This document shows positions 1-5,947 of a DNA stretch of 6,010 nucleotides, piece by piece (position 1 is the stretch's first letter; each line of letters begins with the position of its first letter). Source of the stretch: Actinomycetes bacterium (lineage in GTDB: Bacteria > Actinomycetota > Actinomycetes > Actinomycetales > Dermatophilaceae); the NCBI GenBank assembly GCA_023389095.1, contig JAEWFB010000517.1:1-6010 (forward strand), read 5' to 3'. Made by a program: the position numbers and the translations under genes. The notes under the pieces were generated by a model. It was given only the letters and a program-made list of their open reading frames with translations. It did not search any database and had not been told where the DNA came from.

Positions 1-67
1 GCGCCACCTCGGCCCCGGCCGCGCGCTCGTCGATACGCACCTGGGTGATGCGCCGGTCGCCGGGCAC
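1..67 (-). repeat. Direct repeat copy A (truncated by window edge) inside the repressor gene
   Basis: These 67 bases are identical to 397-463, including all synonymous positions. The two copies diverge at base 68 versus 464. The left boundary is not visible, so the true repeat is at least this long. The offset is 396 bp, exactly 132 codons, so the reading frame of the repressor is kept through the junction. On the coding strand the identity begins with GTGCCCGGCGAC, encoding Val-Pro-Gly-Asp. Confidence 0.95.
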
Positions 68-934
68 GTTCAGGCCCAGCTCCTCGGCGGCGATGACGAC
101 GCCGGCGGCGATGACGTCGGACTGGCACACGACCGCGGTCGGTCTGCTGCGCGCCGGCCGGTCGAGCAGCACCCGGCCCATCGCGATGCCGCCCTCGACC
201 GACGAGCCGTCTCCGGTCTGCACGGCCTCGGCGTCGGCTCCGAACACGTCGCGGAACCCGAGGAGCCGTCCGGTGGAGGGGATCGTGACGTCCTTGGGTG
301 AGACCTCGCCGTCCGGCACGGCCCCGGCGACGCTGCCGTAGGTCAGCGGCATGGCGACGTGGGCGATGCGTCGGTGGCCGAGCTCGCGGACGTGCCGCGC
401 CACCTCGGCCCCGGCCGCGCGCTCGTCGATACGCACCTGGGTGATGCGCCGGTCGCCGGGCACACCGGTGCTGAACATCGGGATGCCGCGCGAGGCCAGG
501 TGCTCGACGGCCGGGTGCTCACCAGGGCCGCAGAGCGAGAAGACGACGGCGTCGAGGGCCAGCCCCGACAGCTGTTGGACGACGGCGTCGAGGTCGTCGG
601 TGGGCTGGCCGAGCAGCAGCATCCCCGTCGGGACCGACTCGAGCACCTCGGCGAGGCCGTCGAGGACGGCGATGCCGAAGGGATCGCGGAAGGCGGTGCG
701 CAGCCGGCCCTCGACGAGCACCCCGACCGCGCCGGCGCGCCCCTGGCGCAACGACGACGCGAGCGGGTTCGGCCCGGTGAACCCGAGGTGCGCGGCGGCC
801 TCGCGCACCCGGGTGGCGGTGGCCTCGGCGACCGGGCCCTTGCCGCTGAAGACGAGGGACGCGGTCGAGACCGAGACGCCGGCGCGCTCGGCGACGTCGC
901 GGAGCGTGGGGCGGGCTTGACCGGCGGGTGTCAT
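1..934 (-). CDS. LacI-family transcriptional repressor, 3' end outside window, with internal duplication
   Basis: A sugar-type LacI/GalR repressor, 311 full codons visible. Residues 10-55 form the helix-turn-helix (LRDVAERAGVSVSTAS), followed by the hinge helix (PNPLASSLRQGR, about 56-66) and the start of the periplasmic-binding-like effector domain (AVGVLVEG). The landmark LGHRRIAHV lies near 185-193, and TAVVCQSDVIAAG near 266-278. After ELGLNVPGD (285-293) the family normally continues with a D-[LIV]-S-V-x-G-F-D strand. Here it instead reads RRITQVRIDERAAGAEVA, an exact repeat of residues 162-179, so the usual C-terminal subdomain is missing or displaced beyond the left edge. ATG at 934 is preferred. 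An in-frame ATG at 943 exists, but neither has a Shine-Dalgarno, and a TAGCAT hexamer ends 7 bases before 934, suggesting a leaderless message. The gene is divergent from the transporter at 1009, with the palindrome between them, so it probably regulates itself and that gene. Family certain; function of this particular allele doubtful. Confidence 0.9.
   Translation of the reverse strand, partial: MTPAGQARPTLRDVAERAGVSVSTASLVFSGKGPVAEATATRVREAAAHLGFTGPNPLASSLRQGRAGAVGVLVEGRLRTAFRDPFGIAVLDGLAEVLESVPTGMLLLGQPTDDLDAVVQQLSGLALDAVVFSLCGPGEHPAVEHLASRGIPMFSTGVPGDRRITQVRIDERAAGAEVARHVRELGHRRIAHVAMPLTYGSVAGAVPDGEVSPKDVTIPSTGRLLGFRDVFGADAEAVQTGDGSSVEGGIAMGRVLLDRPARSRPTAVVCQSDVIAAGVVIAAEELGLNVPGDRRITQVRIDERAAGAEVA
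397..463 (-). repeat. Direct repeat copy B, the copy in its expected family position
   Basis: Partner of 1-67. Here it encodes repressor residues 158-179 or so (VPGDRRITQVRIDERAAGAEVA), followed by RHVRELGHRRIAH. That is the normal order for the middle of a LacI effector domain, so this copy is the original and 1-67 is the extra one. Confidence 0.93.
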
Positions 935-941
935 GGGAGGC

Positions 942-947
942 ATGCTA
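942..947 (-). promoter_or_regulatory. Candidate -10 element for the repressor gene
   Basis: The minus strand reads TAGCAT, matching TAnnnT, followed by exactly 7 bases and then the ATG at 934. That geometry would start transcription at the A of the start codon (a leaderless message, common in actinobacteria). It overlaps the alternative ATG at 943, which argues against that start. No good -35 is visible. The adjoining operator palindrome would cover the region just upstream, which suits autorepression. A suggestion only. Confidence 0.35.
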
Positions 948-976
948 TCGAAACGATTCGAGTCGAATCGTTTCGA
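948..976. promoter_or_regulatory. Double LacI-type operator palindrome
   Basis: The arms TCGAAACGATTCGA (948-961) and TCGAATCGTTTCGA (963-976) are perfect reverse complements around the single base G at 962. Each arm is also a 14-bp near-palindrome, with one mismatched pair, centred on CG (954-955 and 969-970). A central CG flanked by AA/TT is the pattern bound by LacI/GalR repressors, whose hinge helix opens that step. The two centres are 15 bp apart. The element sits in the divergent repressor/transporter gap, 13 bases upstream of the repressor ATG at 934 and 32 bases upstream of the transporter ATG at 1009, so binding could block both promoters. Confidence 0.85.
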
Positions 977-1008
977 CCTCAATACGACAGAGATGAGAGG
1001 CTGGGTCG

Positions 1009-2214
1009 ATGGCCGGCGTCGCCACCCCCGAGCTGAGCGTCGTGCGCACCGCGCGCACGGCGGTGTTCACGGCTTTCGCGCTCAACGGCGCGGCGTTCGC
1101 GGCGTTCGCCTCACGCGTTCCCGACCTCAAGCACGAGCTGGGCCTGTCCGCGGGGCAGCTCGGACTGACGCTGCTCGCGGCCTCGCTCGGCTCCGTCCTC
1201 GGTCTGCCGCTGTCCGGCTGGATCGTGCACCACCTCGGCGCCGCGCGCACGCTGCTCGGCGCGGCCTCCGTACAGGCCGTCGGGCTGCTCGGGGTCGGGC
1301 TCGGGGTCACGGTCTTCCGCGAGCGGGCCTTCGTCATGGCCGGGCTCTTCCTCGTCGGGCTCGGCACCGGCGTCTTCGACGTCAGCATGAACCTCGAGGG
1401 AGCCTCGGTGGAGCGGCTCCTCGGCCGCGCGATCATGCCGCACTTCCACGCGGCCTTCAGCGGCGGCACGGTCGTCAGCGCCCTCATCGGGGCGGGCCTG
1501 TCGGCGATGCACGTCTCGATCCTCGTGCACCTCGTCGGCATCGTCGTGCTCATGCTCGCCATCACTCCGTGGTTCCTCCGGGCCTTCCTGCCCCGCTCGG
1601 TCGAGGTCGACGAGCACGGCGAGGAGGTCAAGGAGAAGGCCGGCATCGCCGCGGCCTGGCGCGAGCCACGCACGCTGCTCATCGGCGTCGTCGTCCTGGC
1701 CGCCGCGTTCACCGAGGGGACCGCCAACGACTGGGTCGGCGTCGCGCTCTCCGAGGGCTACGGCCTGCAGCGCTGGGTCGGCGTCATCGGCTTCGCCGTG
1801 TTCCTCAGCGCCATGACCGCCGGTCGGATCCTCGGTACCCGCTTCCTCGACGCTCGGGGCCGGCTGCCCGTGCTCCGGGTCCTCTTCGTGTCGGCCGTCG
1901 TCGGCTGCCTCCTCGTGGTCTTCGGCGGGCCCGTGCTCGCCTTCGTCGGCGCCGCGATCTGGGGCGTCGGAGCGAGCCTCGGCTTCCCCGTCGGCATGAG
2001 CGCCGCCGCCGACGACCCCCGCCGGGCAGCGGCCCGGATGAGCGTGGTGTCGACGATCGGCTACACCGCGTTCCTCGCCGGGCCCCCGCTGCTCGGCTTC
2101 CTCGGCGACCACGTCGGCGTGCTGCACTCCCTGCTCGTCGTCGGGGTGCTGTGCGGCGTCGCGCTCCTCGCGCTCCCTGCCGTCCGCGAACCGGGAGCCG
2201 ACTCCCGCACCTGA
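1009..2214 (+). CDS. Major facilitator superfamily transporter, YbjJ-like
   Basis: A 401-residue integral membrane protein with about 12 predicted helices in two halves, split by a charged cytoplasmic loop around 196-220 (VDEHGEEVKEKAG). Diagnostic stretches for the YbjJ-type subgroup are GTGVFDVSMNLEGASVE (119-135), MPHFHAAFSGGT (143-154), EGTANDW (236-242) and the motif-A-like loop GRILGTRFLDARG (272-284). The length is normal for the family. The start is well supported: GAGAGG at 995-1000 lies 8 bases before the ATG. The family is presumed to move a small solute by secondary transport, but substrates are mostly unknown. The divergent LacI-type regulator suggests a sugar or sugar derivative, or a drug-like ligand sensed by that repressor. 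Regulation is probably through the 948-976 operator. The gene converges on the acetyltransferase gene, and its stop is 82 bases from that gene's stop. Family call secure; substrate unknown. Confidence 0.93.
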   Translation: MAGVATPELSVVRTARTAVFTAFALNGAAFAAFASRVPDLKHELGLSAGQLGLTLLAASLGSVLGLPLSGWIVHHLGAARTLLGAASVQAVGLLGVGLGVTVFRERAFVMAGLFLVGLGTGVFDVSMNLEGASVERLLGRAIMPHFHAAFSGGTVVSALIGAGLSAMHVSILVHLVGIVVLMLAITPWFLRAFLPRSVEVDEHGEEVKEKAGIAAAWREPRTLLIGVVVLAAAFTEGTANDWVGVALSEGYGLQRWVGVIGFAVFLSAMTAGRILGTRFLDARGRLPVLRVLFVSAVVGCLLVVFGGPVLAFVGAAIWGVGASLGFPVGMSAAADDPRRAAARMSVVSTIGYTAFLAGPPLLGFLGDHVGVLHSLLVVGVLCGVALLALPAVREPGADSRT

Positions 2215-2236
2215 CGCCCCTCGCCCGGCGCCACCC

Positions 2237-2288
2237 GCGGGTCGAGGTAGTCCGTCGCAGCCAGCAGCAACGAATCAGCTCGACCCGC
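2237..2288. terminator. Candidate bidirectional terminator stem between convergent genes
   Basis: GCGGGTCGAG (2237-2246) pairs perfectly with CTCGACCCGC (2279-2288), leaving a 32-base loop. It lies in the 82-base gap between the two convergent stops, where a terminator is expected. The loop is long and no T-tract follows on either strand, so it is not a classical intrinsic terminator. Confidence 0.3.
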
Positions 2289-2296
2289 CGCCCAGG

Positions 2297-3553
2297 TCAG
2301 AAGTACTCGGTGATGTACGGGGCCGAGGCGAAGACGGCATCGAGAGCGGTGTCGGTGTCGGGGGAGCCGCCCTGCAGCAGGCCGGCGAGGCGCACCCGCG
2401 AGACAGACCAGCCGCACCACAGCGCCGCCAGGCCTCGCGCGTCGACACGGGGCACCGACGCGTCCGCCCCGCCCGACGCGTCCACCCCGCCCGACGCGTC
2501 CACCTGGCCGGACGCTCGGGCCGTGCCCTCGGCGAGGCGGGTGGCCCGGCCGAACTCGTCCTCGAGGGCGAGCCGCCACCGCCCGGCGTTGGCCGGCGCG
2601 TCGGCGTCGGTGACGTCGAGCTCGACCGAGGCCGTGGTGTGCGGCGGGAAGCCGCGGCCCTCGAAGGCGGCGGCGAGGTCGATGACCCGGGCCATCCACG
2701 GCACCTGGGTCACCGGCGCCTCGGGTAGCCCGGCGAGCGAGAGCAGCACCGGGTCGCGCGGGTCGAGGTGGGTGTGCACGGTCGGGACGGCCGAGGAGCC
2801 GGACCCGACGACCCCCCAGAGCGCCGCGGCGGTCGCCCGGTCGTGCGCGACGAGGTGCTCGACGGTCGCAGCCTCGCCGGTCAGCTCGTAGACGACGAAC
2901 CCGGTGGGCTCGCCGCTCCCGCGGTCGTGACCGGCGACGTAGGCGATGAGCTCGTCGTGCTCGAGCATCCGGCGGAACACCTCGGGCCGCGGCACCATGG
3001 GACCGCTCTGCCCGTCGCGGGCCTGGGCCGCCCGGGTCAGGGCGGTGAGCGACTCCGCGTCGTCGGGCGTCGCAGGACGGACACGTCGACCCTCGGCGGC
3101 CGCGCCGAGCGACCGGACGAGCGGGGCGGGGAGGGTCGTGCGCGACTGCACGCCGCCGGTCTCGTAGCCCGAGCGTCGGTACAGGGCCGGCGCGGTGGGG
3201 AAGAGGCACGACACGACGTCGCCGAGGTCGCCCATCCGGTGGATGAGGGCACGGGTCAGGGTGGTCGCGACACCGCGCCCGCGGGCGCTCGGCTCGACGT
3301 ACACGCCCGCCACCCCGCCCATCCGCAGGTGCCGACCGCCCCAGGCCTGCTCGAACGGCCGGATGCGCCCGGAGCCGACGACGGCGCCGGCCTCGTCGGT
3401 GACGACGACCATCCGTCCGCCGAGCGTCTCGGCGGCCACCCGGTCCCACCAGTCGGTGCCACCGCTGCCGAGCGGCCCGAACGAGCGGCTGCGGACGCGG
3501 AGGATGGCCGGCAGGTCGTCGTGCGTGGCATCGCGGGTGTGAAGGTCGGTCAT
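2297..3553 (-). CDS. Eis-like GNAT N-acetyltransferase with sterol-carrier-like C-terminal domain
   Basis: A 418-residue protein, close to the roughly 400 of the Eis family (acetyl-CoA-dependent acetylation of amines; the mycobacterial member modifies aminoglycosides at several positions). The N-terminal GNAT domain spans about 4-145. The acetyl-CoA loop is VAGVYVEPSARGRGVATTL (81-99), with R91-x-x-G94-x-A96. The family's catalytic-tyrosine region is APALYRRSGYETGG (121-134), with Y125 and Y130. A second, degenerate GNAT-like domain covers about 155-285. A sterol-carrier-like domain covers about 288-418 and includes SVELDVTDADAPANAGRW. The chain ends in Phe (ITEYF); in mycobacterial Eis the terminal Phe carboxylate is the catalytic base, so this end fits an active enzyme. 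A six-residue repeat is inserted near 351-368. No Shine-Dalgarno precedes the ATG, and a TAGGTT hexamer 7 bases upstream suggests a leaderless message. It appears to be transcribed alone. Native substrate unknown; acting on aminoglycosides is only a possibility. Confidence 0.87.
   Translation of the reverse strand: MTDLHTRDATHDDLPAILRVRSRSFGPLGSGGTDWWDRVAAETLGGRMVVVTDEAGAVVGSGRIRPFEQAWGGRHLRMGGVAGVYVEPSARGRGVATTLTRALIHRMGDLGDVVSCLFPTAPALYRRSGYETGGVQSRTTLPAPLVRSLGAAAEGRRVRPATPDDAESLTALTRAAQARDGQSGPMVPRPEVFRRMLEHDELIAYVAGHDRGSGEPTGFVVYELTGEAATVEHLVAHDRATAAALWGVVGSGSSAVPTVHTHLDPRDPVLLSLAGLPEAPVTQVPWMARVIDLAAAFEGRGFPPHTTASVELDVTDADAPANAGRWRLALEDEFGRATRLAEGTARASGQVDASGGVDASGGADASVPRVDARGLAALWCGWSVSRVRLAGLLQGGSPDTDTALDAVFASAPYITEYF
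2457..2510 (-). repeat. 18-bp in-frame tandem repeat, three units
   Basis: Units lie at 2457-2474, 2475-2492 and 2493-2510. Unit 1 differs from unit 2 at one base, and unit 3 differs from unit 2 at three, all in its last six bases. Eighteen bases equal six codons, giving VDASGG, VDASGG and ADASVP in the sterol-carrier-like domain of the acetyltransferase (about residues 351-368). The added residues are small and polar and read as a flexible surface loop. Such a repeat can change copy number by slippage without breaking the frame. Confidence 0.9.
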
Positions 3554-3560
3554 GCACCCG

Positions 3561-3566
3561 AACCTA
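3561..3566 (-). promoter_or_regulatory. Candidate -10 element for the acetyltransferase gene
   Basis: The minus strand reads TAGGTT (TAnnnT) in a short AT-richer patch (TCAATAGGTT), then 7 bases, then the ATG at 3553. This is the same spacing as in front of the repressor gene, and it would give a leaderless message. I see no convincing -35 hexamer, so confidence is limited. The rest of the 90-base gap to the membrane-protein stop at 3644 shows no clear terminator. Confidence 0.35.
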
Positions 3567-3643
3567 TTGAGTCAGCCCCACGGCAGGCGACCGGGTTGTC
3601 GGTGCGTCCGGCCACCGGGCAACGGCCTGGGGTCGGGCCCGGG

Positions 3644-5245
3644 TCAGGCGCGGTGCAGGTAGGTGAGGCGGCGCACCTTCGAGACGGCCCAGGCGAGCAC
3701 GACGTAGACGAGCCAGCTGACCACCGAGAGCCACGTGTAGCGGCCGGCCTTGGTCAGCACGGCGATGAGGGAACCGAGGATGATGACGATGAGCGCGGGC
3801 ATGGCGTACCAGGCGAACACCATCTGGGGGCGCAGCACGAACGTCGGCGACCCGCGGAAGGCCGCCAGGACGTTGCCGCCCACGACGAGCACGAGCACGA
3901 GCCACAGCGACAGCAGCGCGCTGGCGGGCAGCGAGCCGATGCCGGCCGCGACGGCGGTCCAGCCGGCGAGCACCAGGGCCGTCAGCACCGTCGGTACGGT
4001 CCCGTGCGCCACGGCCTCGGTCAGCTCGCCGGTGCCGAGCAGCGACGGCGTGCCGATGTTGTCGGCCTGCAGGCGCAGGCCCTCGGCCCACGAACCGAAC
4101 CCGAGGTAGAGCGGGAGCAGGCCGATGGTCGCCGCGATGCTCGGCGCCGCCGGCTGCGTGAACGCCCACGTGACGATGGCGCCGCCGAGCAGGGTCAGCC
4201 CCAGCCCCGACAGGAACGCGCCAGGGGTGCGGCGCAGCCCGAGCAGGTCGCGGCGCACGAGCACCCCGAACGGCCGCCCGGGGCGCAACCGTGCCAGCCG
4301 GCCGTGCCGCACCGGACGGGTCAGCGCCAGGCGCGCGGTGCGCAGGTTGCCGGTCAGCGCCGAGCCGGCCATGGTCGAGGTGTTGGCCGAGTGCGTGCGC
4401 AGCGACTCGGCGTGCAGCTCGCGCAGGGCGTCGGACACCCGCCACAGCAGGCTGAGGCCACGGTCCGGGCCGGGCCACGACGCCACCTGCGACCACAGCC
4501 ACAGCCGCGAGGCGAGTATCCCCAGGGCCGTGCCCGCGAGCGTCGTCACGAGGATCGTCAGGACCCCGGCGAGGTGCGCGAACGCGAGGCCGGCCCCGAC
4601 CGTCAGGCCGCTCAGGGCCCCGACGAACAGACCGCCGATCGCGGCGTAGCGCCACCAGCGGCGCAGGGCCAGGGCTCGGTCGAGCGGGGCCTGGAGCACG
4701 AGGTCGATCCACGGCATCGGCGGCACGACCGGCCCGCGGAACCGGCCCGCGAACACGACCGCACCGAGCAGCGCGGCCACCGAGGCGACGAGCAGGGCGA
4801 TGGCCTCGGGGGACCGCAGCTGCTGACCGAGCGAGCCCGCGTCGGAGGTGCGGAACACCGTCTGCACGATCGGCAGGCCGTAGACGAGCGCGCCGAGGAA
4901 CAGGACGTAGCCGGCGTAGAGGCCCTGCTGGCGCGCCTTGCGGGCGGCCTCGCCGCCGATGACCCAGTCGGCCTGCCCGAGCAGCTCGTGGTCGTCGTAG
5001 TCGACCTCGGTGGGGGCTGCCTCCCGTGTCGTAGCGTCAGCGGGCGACGCCGAGGCCGACGCGTGAGGGGCGGTCGGCGGACGGTCCGGAGGGGCGGATG
5101 CCGGTGGCGCGGTCGGCGAGGGGCCGGCGTCCGGCCGTGGCGCCGCCTCCGACGTCGGCGTCTGCGAGGCCGCTCGCTTCGGCGCCTTCGGCGTCGACGC
5201 GGGGGTCGAGCGTGCGGCGGCGCGCTTGCGCTTGCGTCTGCTCAT
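3644..5245 (-). CDS. Polytopic membrane protein, probable ABC exporter permease subunit
   Basis: A 533-residue protein. Residues 1-10 are strongly basic (MSRRKRKRAA). Residues 11-80 are low-complexity Ala/Pro/Ser/Thr and probably disordered in the cytoplasm. A short acidic segment (VDYDDHELLG, 81-90) precedes the first helix. I count about ten hydrophobic segments: near 110-130, 149-167, 200-220, 226-246, 344-364, 368-384, 418-436, 441-462, 475-497 and 504-522. A long polar stretch (about 250-340) lies between helices 4 and 5. No extracellular solute-binding domain is visible. The start at 5245 is chosen because GGAGGG lies 4 bases upstream and only 11 bases separate it from the ATPase stop. 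The frame stays open to 5584, but that part is a shadow of the ATPase gene. Genomic pairing with a lone short ATPase suggests an export-type ABC system. I do not recognise the family firmly; it may belong to an actinobacterial DUF such as DUF6297. Substrate unknown. Confidence 0.85.
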   Translation of the reverse strand: MSRRKRKRAAARSTPASTPKAPKRAASQTPTSEAAPRPDAGPSPTAPPASAPPDRPPTAPHASASASPADATTREAAPTEVDYDDHELLGQADWVIGGEAARKARQQGLYAGYVLFLGALVYGLPIVQTVFRTSDAGSLGQQLRSPEAIALLVASVAALLGAVVFAGRFRGPVVPPMPWIDLVLQAPLDRALALRRWWRYAAIGGLFVGALSGLTVGAGLAFAHLAGVLTILVTTLAGTALGILASRLWLWSQVASWPGPDRGLSLLWRVSDALRELHAESLRTHSANTSTMAGSALTGNLRTARLALTRPVRHGRLARLRPGRPFGVLVRRDLLGLRRTPGAFLSGLGLTLLGGAIVTWAFTQPAAPSIAATIGLLPLYLGFGSWAEGLRLQADNIGTPSLLGTGELTEAVAHGTVPTVLTALVLAGWTAVAAGIGSLPASALLSLWLVLVLVVGGNVLAAFRGSPTFVLRPQMVFAWYAMPALIVIILGSLIAVLTKAGRYTWLSVVSWLVYVVLAWAVSKVRRLTYLHRA

Positions 5246-5249
5246 CGAT

Positions 5250-5255
5250 CCCTCC
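5250..5255 (-). promoter_or_regulatory. Ribosome binding site that fixes the permease start
   Basis: The minus strand reads GGAGGG, 4 bases before the ATG at 5245 and immediately after the TGA of the ATPase gene (5257-5259). It is the strongest Shine-Dalgarno in the window. It rules out the longer open frame as the real protein, and its position suggests translational coupling with the ATPase gene. Confidence 0.8.
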
Positions 5256-5256
5256 G

Positions 5257-5913
5257 TCAGCGCGCCGGCACGATGTCGACGACGCGCGTCGCGAGGGCGG
5301 CCGTCAGGTCGGGGTCGTGGCAGGCCATGACGACGGTGGCGCCCGCGGACGTGCGCTCGCGGATGAGCTCGGCGACGACCTCGCGCTTCTGGGTGTCGAG
5401 GCGCTGCTCGGGCTCGTCGAGCAGCACGACGCTCGAGGGCCTGGAGAACGTCAGGGCGAGCCGGAACAGCTGCTCCTGCCCGGACGAGAGCTCGTGCGGG
5501 AAGCGGTCGTCGAGGTGGGCGATGCCGAGGCGGTCGAGCAGGGCGAGGCTGCGCTCGTCGGAGGTCGCCGGCTCGCCACCCCACGTGGAGTCGATGAGGA
5601 TGAGGTGGTCGATGAGGGTCAGGTCGCGGTAGGTGGTGGGGGCGCCGAGGAGGGCGGCGACCGCGGCGCGCACCGTTCGGTCGCGCTCGTCGGCCTCACG
5701 GCCGCCGATCGTGGCAGTCCCCGTGGTCGGCACGAGCAGCCCTCCGATGATCCGCAGCAGGGTCGTCTTGCCGGAGCCGTTCGGGCCACGCAGGACGATG
5801 CACTCGCCCGGGTCGGCGTGGACGTCGGTCGCCAGCTGGAGCGTCGTCTCGTCGATCGTCTTGCTCACGCCATCCGCGCGCACCTCGCCGGCCAGCACTG
5901 CGACCGCAGCCAT
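5257..5913 (-). CDS. ABC transporter ATP-binding protein
   Basis: A 218-residue nucleotide-binding subunit that would power the membrane protein encoded 11 bases downstream. Walker A is GPNGSGKT (43-50). The signature is LSSGQ (142-146). Walker B is VVLLDEP (162-168), followed by the D-loop RLDTQ (171-175) and the H-loop His199 (ACHDPD). The Q-loop region reads LLGAPTTYRDLT (88-99), and the usual glutamine appears replaced by Gly or Ala. The length is typical of small exporter-type ATPases (the CcmA/ABC-2 type is the nearest general resemblance). ATG at 5913 is preferred because GAAGGG lies about 10 bases upstream at 5923-5928 and the homologous region begins soon after. A GTG at 5949 would add 12 residues but has no good ribosome site. 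The operon order is ATPase then permease. Substrate is not deducible. Confidence 0.93.
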   Translation of the reverse strand: MAAVAVLAGEVRADGVSKTIDETTLQLATDVHADPGECIVLRGPNGSGKTTLLRIIGGLLVPTTGTATIGGREADERDRTVRAAVAALLGAPTTYRDLTLIDHLILIDSTWGGEPATSDERSLALLDRLGIAHLDDRFPHELSSGQEQLFRLALTFSRPSSVVLLDEPEQRLDTQKREVVAELIRERTSAGATVVMACHDPDLTAALATRVVDIVPAR

Positions 5914-5947
5914 CTGCACCCATCCCTTCGCCGAACCTGTCGAGGCC

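Noticed and set aside
351..1036. Two overlapping plus-strand frames opposite the repressor
   Set aside because: They are shadows of the minus-strand repressor frame, which carries a recognisable helix-turn-helix and effector domain.
933..2891. A 652-codon plus-strand frame across the transporter and beyond
   Set aside because: It is a +1-type shadow of the transporter, giving an Arg/Ala/Pro-rich string with no family resemblance. The transporter frame has clear helices and a ribosome site.
2061..3557. A 498-codon minus-strand frame overlapping the acetyltransferase
   Set aside because: It is Arg-rich low complexity, while the frame of 2297-3553 carries the GNAT motifs.
3554..3643. Possible terminator for the ABC operon in the 90-base gap
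   Set aside because: There are short GC-rich self-complementary bits such as GGGCCC, but no convincing stem with a T-tract.
5246..5584. A 113-residue N-terminal extension of the membrane protein
   Set aside because: It lies wholly inside the ATPase gene in another frame and is Arg/Ala-rich. The GGAGGG ribosome site supports ATG 5245.
2768..5632. A 954-codon open frame on the plus strand, antisense to the acetyltransferase and ABC genes
   Set aside because: Its translation is Arg/Gly/Glu/Gln-rich with no domain, and it crosses three real genes on the other strand. Long antisense frames are expected at this GC content.
5925..5946. A minus-strand string resembling the TTCGACAGG-type intergenic repeats common in some actinobacteria
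   Set aside because: There is only one imperfect copy with no inverted partner nearby, so a repeat element cannot be supported from this window.
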